Shown: positions 1 to 11,263 of the stretch, in pieces
How the letters are laid out: every line of letters begins with the position of its first letter
Position numbering within the stretch: position 1 is the first letter of the stretch
Source of the DNA: Ophiodon elongatus
Taxonomy: Eukaryota; Chordata; Actinopteri; Perciformes; Hexagrammidae
Direction: 5' to 3'
DNA length: 64,000 nucleotides
NCBI GenBank assembly: GCA_016806645.1
Contig: JACSYO010001640.1
Location: 1,872,501 to 1,936,500 of the forward strand
The notes under the pieces: model-generated
Seen by the model: only the letters and a program-made list of their open reading frames with translations
The model's database searches: none
What the model was told of the DNA's origin: nothing
Made by a program: the position numbers and the translations under genes

Positions 1-631
1 ACAGATCCCATGTGTTAATATGGGTTTGGCTCCTGCGTTGACAGCTTTAGTTTGGTTTAAATCTGTAATCTCTTTTGTGACTAGATTAGCTCATGCTCGA
101 CCCTCTCTTCCTGTAGTTTCCCCCGACTGAGGCATCGCGTTAATCTGCGTGTTTTAATGGCTTATTTCGGAGTAGAAAAGGCAAAACTTTTGACACCCTG
201 GCACATCGCAGAGGGATCGTTTTGTATTCTTGAGGCAAACTTCTGTGTAGAATTTCCTGTGTAGCGTCAGACATGAGACTTCCTGTTCTCCGGTGTTGGA
301 TGTGGAGGGGGTGGAGAAGTAGGGAAGGAAGGGGAAGAGAAGCAAAAGCAGAATGTACTCCTTACTGTTGTCAGTGGCGGCCACTGTGGTAGCTGCATGC
401 ATGTCGTTCAACGTCTCAGACTTTCAACAAAACAATGTGGCCAGACCGAGGAAGTGAAAGAACGGTTCCTATCTTCTCCTTTCCTCCAACAATATTTCCT
501 CCAGTGACCTCTGTAATTATCAGAAGTCTTGATAATCACAGAGTAAGAACAGAAATCCTGTCAGGTACAGTGAGGTATGAAGTGAAGAGGGACATCTTTG
601 TCTCTAATGTCTCCTTTTTCTGTAATTACAG

Positions 632-719
632 GACATGTCCATCGGTTTGTTAAAGCCACAGTGCTGCACTCAACTCTCCAAGCATGCTACAGTACTGACG
701 ATCTCTCTTTACTCAGCAG
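632..719 (+). other. Putative upstream exon of the RIPOR-family gene
   Basis: An 88-bp segment is bounded by a strong acceptor (pyrimidine-rich tract ending in ATTACAG) and a strong donor (CAG then GTGAGC), on the same strand as and about 175 bp upstream of the first clear RIPOR coding exon. It has one open frame, but joining it to the acceptor near 850 does not continue the RIPOR frame. I therefore read it as a 5' UTR or alternative exon. The rest of positions 1-893 shows nothing else I can name. Confidence 0.35.
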
Positions 720-893
720 GTGAGCATTACTCCTTCTTTCTCACTCTCTGTCCTGCCAACTTCCTTGATGCCTTGGTTTTCAATGTGCTTTAGTTGAAAT
801 AACCACGAAGGCCTTATCAGAAGTGATCCCATGTTGCTCTCCCTCCCTCAGCACTGTTTTATCCAAGAGAAACGTGCCTTGTAAGGAAGCAGG

Positions 894-3800
894 ATGTTCA
901 CAGGCTCCACAAAACTGCCACCCACTAAAACCCCGCAGCCCGAGCGGCTGGATGAAGTGTACGCTGCCTTACGTCGAGGCTTACAGTGAGTAAACACATC
1001 TCAGGCTCTGTTTGCAATGATTCCAGTGGACGGATGCCAGGTGGAAAATCACAGAAAACGCAGCACGTGGTTGCTTTTGAGTCTGAAAATGAAGAATTAA
1101 CGATGATGGGGTTTTTTGTTGTTAGGTCGTACTTGCAGGTCCACCAGCTGGAGCTGGACAGTCTGGGTCAGCAGACCAGAGAGAACAAGAGGAACGGTCG
1201 TTTGGTGAGAGCTCATGTAGTCAAACCAGTATCCCCAGTACTGACGGTCCTTCATACCGTCAGTCGGTCAGGATGTTAATTTGACACTTGTGATGCTAAA
1301 TGTATTTTTTCCTTTGCAGGGGTCTTTGTATGAGTTGGATAAGGTGAGTTTCATTCACACCTGTTGTATACAGACACCAGTGCAGCACATTGTATGAAGA
1401 TGGAAGAGAGACTTTTAGTTTGTGAAGTTTAATAATTCATATCTTTTCTTTTGTAGCAAGTGAAAGCTATTGAGAGGTTTATGCGTCGCCTGGAGTTCCA
1501 CCTCAGCAAAGTGTGTATTTATTTATTTTTATATATATTGTTTTTTTATCTGAACCATTTTCATCCAATATTCACGACCCTAATAAAAAGTAAATTTGTG
1601 TTTTTAATATTCATTTTCATTCTCTCTTCTGGTGAGAATCTAACATTACCTTCATTTGTTGAAACCTGTGGAATATTTTCTTTTCCAGGTTGAGGAGCTT
1701 TACGATGCTTATTGTATACAGTGGCGACTGCGTGACGGAGCAAGTAAGATGGTGGCGGCCTTTAACTCCGCCACTGGCAGCAAGGAGGCCAGAGAGAGCC
1801 TGAGTGAAGCCAACAAGGGCTACAGGGAATGTACAGAGGCAAGTGACTGAGCTGCTGTCAATGTGTTTGTATGTTTCAGCATACACACTGAGTTCTTTGT
1901 GTTGTCGTTTATTTTAGTTTAAAATAGATATCAGACTATTTACTGCATGTTCTTATGTTCTCAGAAATCGCTGTCATGTTATTCAAATCCTTCCTCCCTT
2001 CTGTCTCTGCAGCACATGTGCTCACTTGAGACTGAATTAGAAAGCCAGATGGGAGAATTTCATGTCAAGATGAAGGGTGAGTCACTTTCTACCACTTCCT
2101 ATTTCCTTCACTCTGCGTTATTATACATTTATATAGTTCTCATTTTCTTCTTTTGGATGTTTTAGGCCTCGCTGGCTTCGCACGTCTGTGTGCTGGTGAC
2201 CAGTATGAGGTAAGAAACACAAATACAAGCATGTTGACACAAATTGTGCGGAGTCTCTGCGTCCGTTGCATCACATCGGCTGTTTTTGTTCCCATCAGGT
2301 CCTAATGCGTTACGGGCGGCAACGCTGGAGGCTACGAGGCCGCGTGGAAGTCAGCAACAAGCAGATATGGGACAGTGAAGATTACATCTTCCTGCCGCTC
2401 GTCACAGAACTGCTGTCAATCAAGGTAATGAGTTCAGCTTTAAAAGGGAACGGCTGGCCTTACTACTAATGTTTGTCTTTGTAAACAAATCCCACGAAGA
2501 GACCAAAAACAACAATGTTTGACTTTCATAACCTGTTTGTGGCCACTGGTTTGTACTGGAGAACAGGTCACAAATGCAAATATATATAAGGCCAAATATT
2601 TACCTGAAACAGCTGTGTAATGTAACTCAAACTCAAACTTCAGTAAATAGTGCATTTGTTGTGGACTATTTTCAGCTGTGCATTAATATATACAGTTTTT
2701 TCCCTGCTGCTGGTATCTACAGCAGCAGGATGCTGTATGCAAAATTCACTCACAATAAACTAGAGTGCAATATATTCTGTCGCCAGCCATATCCTCTAAT
2801 TTACGACATGCGTTCTCACAGAATGCCAGCTGAAGCTCCTTGTCACGTTTTGTTGAGTTCCCATGGTCTCTGCCTATCCTCATCTCCCTGAGGTTTGCTT
2901 GTTTTGGTTGTCAAGGTGACGGAGCTGAAGAGCCTGGCCAATCATGTGGTGGTGGGCAGCGTGTCCTGCGAAATGCTCGACCTGTTCTGCCCGCTTCCCC
3001 AGACGCTCGCCGTGGATATCAACGACCTCGGGACAGTGAAGCTGAACCTAGAGGTCACCTGGAGGTACTTAAACCTCTCATGACCTCTTTTATTTGTGTA
3101 ATTTGAAACCTTTAACATGTTTATCTAGGTTTTTATGTTTGTTGTGTCTCTCAGTCTTTGGCTTGCTTTTTTCTTTTTTCAGTCCGTTTGATAAGGACGA
3201 CCAGACATCCTCCTCGAGTACAGTTTCCAAACGTCTGCTGTCCAATCAGAGCCCTCCTGACACGCCCTCTATGCGGGAGCAGGTGTTTTATGTGAGTCAC
3301 AATAAAAGAGATCCTATCAGAATTTCCCACGAACAACAAACCACCAGACCTGCTCTGTTACACCACAAGGTCATAGTTCGTATTCAGGTTATGTAAAACC
3401 ATTAACTGCTAATTATTTTACTACATATATACACTGTGTGTTTTATCTTACTGATGGCTACTATTACTGTCATTCCATTGGCTTGTTCTATTTCAGCTGC
3501 TGCCCCACTGCTTTGTGTGTAGCGGTAGCACTGATGTGTGTGAGGATATTCACAGAGCGCTGTGTGTTAGGACATGTGGTGGTGGGAGTGCCGTGCCTAT
3601 TGTGAGGAGAATGAACGATAGCAGAAGCGGGAGGTGTGACAGCAGCATGTATGAACGGAGCTGTGGTCCTTGTAGCTGTTTAATAGTGGTTGAGTAGAGC
3701 TCCAACATGTCCCTCCTCTTCCTCACCTCGCTGAAGAGCGTGCCTCGAGGCGGGTCCAGGCAGAGCCGCTCGCTGGTGGGGGCGTTCCACGATGTCATGG

Positions 3801-6738
3801 CGGACAGGACGGCGTCCTTGCGTTGTGAATTCAGCCGTACAACACCCAGATTCATCTCTGTACAGTCGGTGTGTTGGGACGTAGTTTATAGTGGCCAAAC
3901 AATGAATAGATAACAATAGACAATAGACAAAGCCTGATTATGTTTAATGTTGATCTAAACTGAGGAGAGACAATCACAGACATTTTGTCAGCTGCAACTG
4001 TATAAATGGTTATTTGTAAGGTTTACTTTGCTTACTAATTGATCACTGTCTTTGTCAATGAATTGAGTTACAAGTGATTCTTTTTTTTGTATATAAAAAC
4101 CAAGAAAGCAACAAACAATGATAATCATTTAGTGTGTTGAATGTTACAAGTTACATGTCAACATTGTAACTTGTAATCTGTAAAGAAGTTAAAAAAGTAA
4201 TAAATTAGGTTTATACTATGACGTAGCACACAGAAAGATCTGTCCTTGTGAATCTCCAAATGTTTTCTGTTTGTAGTTATACAATTAGAAGCCTTTTTTT
4301 GGAAGCAGAAGACGTTTCATATCCCACTCGCCCTATTGGTCGCACATGACACTGAATCATTTAACTTTAGTTCCACATTTTTTAACCTCCCTTTCAATTC
4401 CTCTCTGACCCACAGTTTGGGGGCCATTGTATTATTGAGTTTGTCAGTTGTATTTATCATATGCATATTTTTCTTTTTCTTTTTCTTGATGACCAACATG
4501 TACAGAGAATCCTGCTGTATGTAGACATGATCACTTTTTCTCATTGATGTTCTCTGTGTCTTGTTTCCCGTCTAGTCTCTGCTGAAACGACAGGGTGAAA
4601 TGGAGAACGGGACCGTCTGGTCCAACTCCTCTGAATCCTCTGACGACTCCTCCAGCCCGGCCTTGGCTCACCATGCTAAGAGGCTGACGGCCTCCAACAT
4701 GCTGCAAACCACTCTCACCCCTCAGCTGTCCTTCACGCCGCACAAGTCCAGCGCGTCGACGCCGTCGCTCTCATCCAACCAAGAGGAAGATGAGACAGAA
4801 GCCGAGGAGGTTTTCACTCAGCCAGACGTGGTGCCCAATGGCCATCTGCAGACTTCCTGCTCTCATAGTCCAGACTGCACTGTGACTGATAGAGTGTCTG
4901 TCCAATCATCCAACCTCTCTGAATCCTCAGCAGACCTGAGCTGCTCATGCCCCGATGTGTCCTCTGTACCTCCTGTGTCGCTGGTAGAATCACAGGATTT
5001 GCCTGAAAGTGGCGTCCCACAAGTTTGTATTTCAGCTAAGGAGGAAAAAGACGACGCACCTGAGGATTTGTCAGTAAAGGCTGGACGGACTGAAGCAGAG
5101 ACCGAGGACAGCACCACTGGAGCAGGAGAGGGACGCCAGGTAGAAGCATCAGAGAAACACAGTGGGCCACATCAGTCCGTCCAGGAGTCAAAACCACCAG
5201 AGGACGCTCTCACGGTGAGCTTCACTCCTTTTGTTTTTGTAAAGTTTGTAGATGTAAAGATGTAGTGACGGTGATATTTAAACACCTGTGTTTGTTTCCC
5301 CCAAAGGTTTCTTTTCCTACTTCTTCTAGTTTCACTCTGGAAGTCGAGACAGCCCTTGAAAGTTTTGACTTTCTCAACTGCTCTGATCTTGAGGAAGAAG
5401 AGGAGGAAGACAAGGAACAGGAAGAAGACAAGGAACAGGAAGACAAAGGAGAAAAGAAGGAGGAAGACAAGGAACAGGAAGACAAAGGAGAAAAGAAGGA
5501 GGAAGACAAGGAACAACAGGAAGACAAAGGAGAAAAGAAGACGGATGATGATGGGCAACATGAAGAGAACCAAAACAAAATGGAGGAAGAGAAAGTGGAG
5601 GATGAAGAAAACTTTTACTCTGGAAGAAGGTCAGTGTTTGTGGTCATTGTTGGGAATGGCCATTTCTCATGACTATTACTAAACATTATAAAACTTCCTG
5701 TTCAAACAGGAAAACCTCCCATTATTCTGACATGGGAGTTTTCATGCATTATTCCCAGATAGTAATCCCCACTTCAAGCACTGCAGTCACACAACTGAAA
5801 AACCAACATTCTTCCTTTCTTCTCTTTTTGTGTTAAGTTTTTGTAGTGAAACCACAAACAGTGTAAAACCCGTTTAAATGAGCCGAATCAACTGTAGTGA
5901 GACAATTTATTTAGATGTAGCTGCTATTGATGGTGGGTTCGTTGTTGATTTGCCAATGGTCTGTCGGAGATATCGTAGTTTTACCTCCAACTCAGAGCTA
6001 GATAGATCATTCTAAAGAAGGTTTCTTAAATCCCATAAACCTCACCGACCAACTTTATTTTAAATCGGCCCACAATCTACCAAATGCATCAGGCTGTATT
6101 TTAGGGAAATGTGTATGAAATGATGTACAGAACATCCAGATGTTTCCGTACATAGATGGAAACATCCATGTATGCCAGTAATGCAGTGTATGCATGCAAC
6201 TAATTTGACATTTGCCCCACCCTGCACGTCACTGTCGCATTAGTCTACTTTTCTGTGTCTCACTCTGCAGCGATGAGGAGGAGGAGGAGGCAGACGCTCT
6301 ACAGATCCTTATGGAAGCACCAGAAGGATTCAGGAACTCCGATGAAGATCGTTTCTCTGAATCACAGGTAATCAAAGTATCTGATTAATGTTTCTTAAAG
6401 CAGGCATGTGAGTGTGTTTATTTTCATGTTAGTAACCACATGCAAGTTAAAAGAAATATCTATTTTTTTTTAAAAGGACTCAAGTGTTGGGGACGTGCAG
6501 GACTTGTGTCAGATGGAGATGCCCGAGGAGAGGGAGGAGCACAGCGAGGAAAAGGGAGACGAAAAAGACGGTGAGAAGAGTTTGTCCGTAGACAGAGGCT
6601 GTAGTTGTTCATGTGACCACAGAACTGGAGGCGTGAGAAGTTTGTTAATTTGTTTTTAATCTTTCAGGAGAGGACACGTCACATGGTCAGGAGGAGCGCC
6701 CCACTACTCCCACCCATTTGGCCACTACTGTCTTCTAA
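894..6738 (+). CDS. ripor1: RIPOR-family Rho-binding polarity regulator (RIPOR1/FAM65A-like), C-terminally short form
   Basis: RIPOR proteins bind active Rho GTPases and control cell polarity and migration. Fifteen coding exons keep frame: 894-985, 1126-1204, 1320-1343, 1457-1510, 1689-1838, 2013-2076, 2166-2209, 2299-2424, 2916-3064, 3183-3291, 4576-5214, 5307-5629, 6271-6367, 6477-6570, 6668-6738, giving 704 residues. Residues 1-297 match the conserved N-terminal region closely, for example LANHVVVGSVSCE and VDINDLGT. A serine-rich linker with SSESSDDSSSP follows, then the family motif ALESFDFLN near residue 530. From memory, RIPOR1 is about 1,220 residues with an armadillo-like C-terminal half; here an acidic tail ends in TTVF instead. 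The intron after exon 5 has a GC donor. The start is uncertain because an in-frame TAA lies 15 bases upstream of the ATG and the human N-terminal extension is not visible. The family is secure; the paralogue (1 rather than 2 or 3) is inferred from best motif agreement. Confidence 0.85.
1839..2012 (+). other. GC-AG intron in the RIPOR-family gene
   Basis: Exon 5 ends ACAGAG and the intron begins GCAAGTGAC, the usual strong context for GC donors. The acceptor is CTCTGCAG. Removing it joins T-E to H-M-C in the conserved frame, as in the human protein. Reading through would meet a stop within four codons. Confidence 0.8.
3500..3870. other. GC-rich coding-like island inside RIPOR intron 10
   Basis: This stretch is richer in GC and CpG than the surrounding intron. 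Its antisense strand has a 101-residue open frame (3855-3550) with ordinary-looking protein composition and an internal donor-like site (GAG then GTGAGG). I do not recognise a family. It could be an exon fragment of another gene, a decayed retrocopy, or chance. The rest of the intron (3292-4575) is AT-rich and shows nothing else. Confidence 0.25.
5390..5555 (+). repeat. Coding minisatellite (acidic repeats) in RIPOR exon 12
   Basis: A purine-only tract encodes tandem units built on DKGEKKEEDKEQE (13 codons, 39 bp), about three copies with partial copies before them, at roughly residues 538-593 of the RIPOR protein. The antisense strand is open but is only the complement of the repeat. Confidence 0.85.
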
Positions 6739-9080
6739 TGGCACAGTGGAACCATAGCGAAACCATTTCTCCCACTCTGACCTACTCATGCCATCTCCCT
6801 GTTACGCTCCTCATCTCCTTGGGGACGTTCCACTTACTGCTCAGACAAACAAGCTCCTCCATCACGGTCGAGTTTGTGCACATATTTGCCGAAATAAACC
6901 GTGAGGTGTCTGAACCTCAGTCATGGCTGAAAGCCCCCCCCCCTTCAACCCTCCCAAAGAAATAAGTCCCTTCAAAGTCCTCATTCTTTCAATCCATCAT
7001 GTTGCCTAGGTTAAAGTGGGACACCACTTAGTTTACACTTTCATAAACTGTTCCTGTCATGTGAAAATTCAAATGTCCAAAACATTTCAGGAGCAGCTAA
7101 AAGCGGCCTTGTTTATGGCTTTATTACAGAGCATTTATTAGTTTAAGTTGATGGATTGCTATAATCTACTGATAAGCCTAGAATCACTTACTGTGTTACA
7201 CCAAGTTTGCATTCAAAACTATCAGTATGTGGAGGAGAAAAACAAACGAATCAGTGTTAAATGAGTTTACGGCCCAGAGCTCTTTCCACTGTTAGTGACA
7301 GATAAGACTTCATGAGCATGTGATGTTCGTCTGAAGATTTTCATCTATGTGCTCTGGACATTAAGTCAATTCTAAACCTGGAATGTATCCTGACTATCTT
7401 TCCATTGTCGGCATCAGAGACCGTTAATTATCCAGAAATACACACGGAGTGCAGAAGTTACATTCAACCTTCAGAGCAACACAAGGAACATTAGTACTAT
7501 TAGGACTGAATATAAACACTTGGGAGTCTCGAGTTTCTCCCCCAAACTTTGGTCCAACATGAAAACAATCTGCAGTGTAAAACTATATTTAAACCCGCAT
7601 GTGTAGCTGCCTCACACTGCCAGCATGTCTGTATAAAAAGCTCAACTGAACAGTTTAAGTGTGTAAGCTAGGCTTCAGTGCAAGGAAGTCATCAGGTCTG
7701 TAGCTGTGTTCAAAAGCCGCCTCACAGGGGCGCTATAGTCTGTCAGCATCATGCTTTACATTGTTCTACAAAAGCCTCCTCATTCAGAAAGTGCCTCAAG
7801 TGACAGATGTAAGGTTTTAAATGCCACGACAGAAGAGATCAGGCAAAAAGATAACAGTGTTTATTTTCTGAATTACTTTAAGAGTGTGCACAATAAGAGA
7901 TATTTACTGTTTCATATAAAGAATTGTATATGTCTTGAAATGTTAAAATGTTTATGTTCAGAAATGTTTCAACTTTATAAAGGTTTCTTTCAAATGAACA
8001 CGTCTGTCCTTGTGTTGAATGCATCAGCATGTGTAATCTGTAATAAGGACCGTGGCAGAAATCACAAGAGCACGAAAAACATTTCCTCAAGAACGATTTA
8101 TTTAAAACAACCCATAAAGTGAAATGTATAAATGAATGCTGTGTTTCTGGTGAAGCCAAAGGACACCAAGGCACTGCTCCCTATGCCTACAAATGTGGAA
8201 GTGCTGAGTTGTGTTAATGTACATCTGTGTCGGCTCGTCTTATGGACAGGAAACGTTCAGCCGTAATAAGTTCAAGTTAAAAACGGTTTTAACAGGCAAC
8301 CAGTTAAAAGAGGAACACTGACACATTTAACTGAGTGTCAACAAAACCAAAATGTGTGCAACAAATATTGAGAACTTGCATCGCGGTCACATTGACATGA
8401 GATCCACGTTGCTCTTGTAATGTTAAAAACACTAATGAGAACCCACAAGCCCAGAAATGCTTAAAATGATCCCAATATAAACCCAATGACAGAACATGTC
8501 ATTTTCACACATTAAACTCTACAACACTCATTCAGTGCATAAAACGTCACAGATAAAACACGGCATGATGAAAAATGTTCTTTTTGTTCCATTTCTCTGA
8601 AAGTAAAACACAGTAGATATTTGAAAATACAATTACAACACAGAATGCACAAGTTTCTTAATGTTCAAAATTGTAAACTGTTTGATTTGAGGTTGATATT
8701 CGCTGGGGATGAGAGGCACGTTTCTAGATTACGGTCACTTTCACCTGAACTATTTGTGTACTGAATAAAAATAGTTTATCCCCCTAAAATCAGTATTTAA
8801 TGTAAGAGTGGAACTGCAGCTGTAAATGTGAACTTTTAAGGGAACAATATCTATAAAGTATTTTCAAACAAAATATTTAGAAATATGAAGCCAAAACAGA
8901 AGACAATGTGTCACTGTCCAAAAACTTTAGGCGCCAACTCTGTGGAGCTGAATCTCTTATTAATAGTGAAATAAAAATATTAAATATTCCGCAGAGGAAG
9001 TTTTCTGGTTGTGAAGTGTCTGGACCCTGTGATATAAAACAAGGACCCACATGTGCATGAGCACATACCCGAGTCCTCAC
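6739..9080. other. 3' UTRs and spacer between converging RIPOR and vrk3 genes
   Basis: An AATAAA at 6893-6898 (+) can end the RIPOR transcript about 160 bases after its stop. On the - strand, AATAAA occurs at 8102-8097 and 7865-7860 and could serve vrk3. No open frame here resembles the missing RIPOR armadillo-like region or any protein I know. Confidence 0.45.
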
Positions 9081-10571
9081 CTAAACACTGAGCGGCTGCT
9101 CCGGTGACGCCCCGAGCTGCAGCAGAGCGGCACTGAGTCCAGACTTCAGCGCAGAGTAGTCCGGCTGCTCGGAGTACTGCAGAGTCATCACTTCAGTCAG
9201 GTACGTTTGAAATGCGCCTACACCGTGACACACACACACACACACAGATAAAAATATATCAGAAAATGGCACTTAAAACACACACTTAGGTGTTATGTAA
9301 CAAACATTTTTACTCACTGGAAACTCCCTTCCTCTTAAAGCAGTGACTCAACAATGCAGGAACATCCTCAGTGTACCTACAAAGACAACTATTTAGAGTA
9401 CTTGCATCTTCTTTGTATTGTACTAATAACCTGATCATATAGGTCTATTTTACGCAGGCATGTTGATACAATTCAGTATTACTATGGTGAATCGAAGGGG
9501 TTTGGACTTTAAACATCCCAGTGATGATGACTCTCTCACCTCTGTTTCTGAGCGGCTACCTGGGCCGGGTCAGTGAGGAGGGTCCACGGCAGCGTCCCCG
9601 TGTGCCAGCGCAGCATGCAGTAACCCAGAGACTGCAGGTCACTGCGTCGAGACGGAGCTTGAAGGAGGAGACACATACATGGGGATTACGACATCTGTTC
9701 ATCCTCCCACATTTACCCGGTTAGACGCATCAACACCACAAAACAATCCTCAGATGTTCATAATCAAGTCAAATGTTGAAAGGACCTTTTATACTGAAGC
9801 AGAGGTATTTAATTCAAATTCAGCGAGGTCCAGTTACAGAGAATTTCTGGAACATCACAATAATGTCTAATATGTGCTTTAATTTAGTCCCATGTATACT
9901 GAAGTAGGCTAACAATTAACATCTACATGTCTGTCATTTCTGTGGTTATTGAAACCTCTTGTTTCAGCTCTATTCTCCTCTCTGTTAACATCATTGTTGG
10001 TCAGTGAATTACTCTTATAGGATTCTGATCATATTGAGTGCTTAGGTTTATTTTCTGTGCCTTCATTTCGGATTTGTGTCGGTATATTTGTGCTTTGTCT
10101 CGTAGTGGTGCTTCACATTGCCGCTTTTAAAAATCCCCACGGTCTCTGAACATATGAGACACACTGGTTTTGAACCGGATCGCCTATTCGTGATTCCTAA
10201 TCTAAAGAATATCACAATAAATCAGTCTTATAATGTGAAGCCTGTGTGAGCAGACAGACGGACTGTGGGTGGAGTGCAGGTGTTCCCTGTGGAAAGACGA
10301 GAATAAATCTGCTCGTGTTTGGTTTGCAGTAGCTTATTGAGTGAAATGGCGTCTGTTTCGCTGACGTTGGTGGGAAGAGGAATCAGTGAACCACAGAAGT
10401 GACTCACCTGCTCCCTTATGTGCGTCCAGGCTGATGAACTCCATGGTGCCCTCGTGTGGAGTTCTGCTGTCTTCACGGTACTCTACATGTTGTCCACCTG
10501 GACAGTACCTGAAGGCATGGTAGTATCCTACGAGGTACACCTACACACACACAGAGACACACACACACAGA

Positions 10572-10665
<94 letters not shown>

Positions 10666-11219
10666 GTGGTCAACCTAAAACACATTTCAATCATGGGAAC
10701 TGACAGCTTACAGTTTGAACATATTTCTCACCTGTGACTTCAGTCCTGGTTTGATGTAAATGTTTTCTGCATTGATATCAGCATGAACGTACTCGTTTGA
10801 ATGGATGTACTGCAGCACATCTAACTGGAGGAGAAAGAAATGTTAATGTTTATTAGGTGAGGGGGAAATCAAGAATATTGTCTGAAAAACAATCCATCAA
10901 GTTTACGCTCACTATTCTGCAGGCGAGCTGAAGGACAGTTTTCTCAGACGGAAGCTCTGCTTCGTCCTCCATGACAGACTGGAGAGATTGGCCCATGTTG
11001 GGGAAGATCAGAAACCTATTAAAAAAAAAGATAAAGAACATTTATAGCAGAACAATGTTAATGTTAAACTCTTTCATATAATGTGCACAGTTTCACACCT
11101 GTAGGACTCTAAATGAAGACCAAAGCCAACACAGGAAGGAATCCCCAGAAAGTCCATCTTGTTTTGTTTGATCCACTTGTCCACTAGATAGATAGATAGA
11201 TATAGATATAGATATAGAT

Positions 11220-11263
<44 letters not shown>

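Noticed and set aside
5172..5573. Long antisense frames of Phe/Leu/Val or Ser repeats opposite RIPOR exon 12
   Set aside because: They are complements of the purine-only acidic minisatellite. There is no independent start context or splice evidence.
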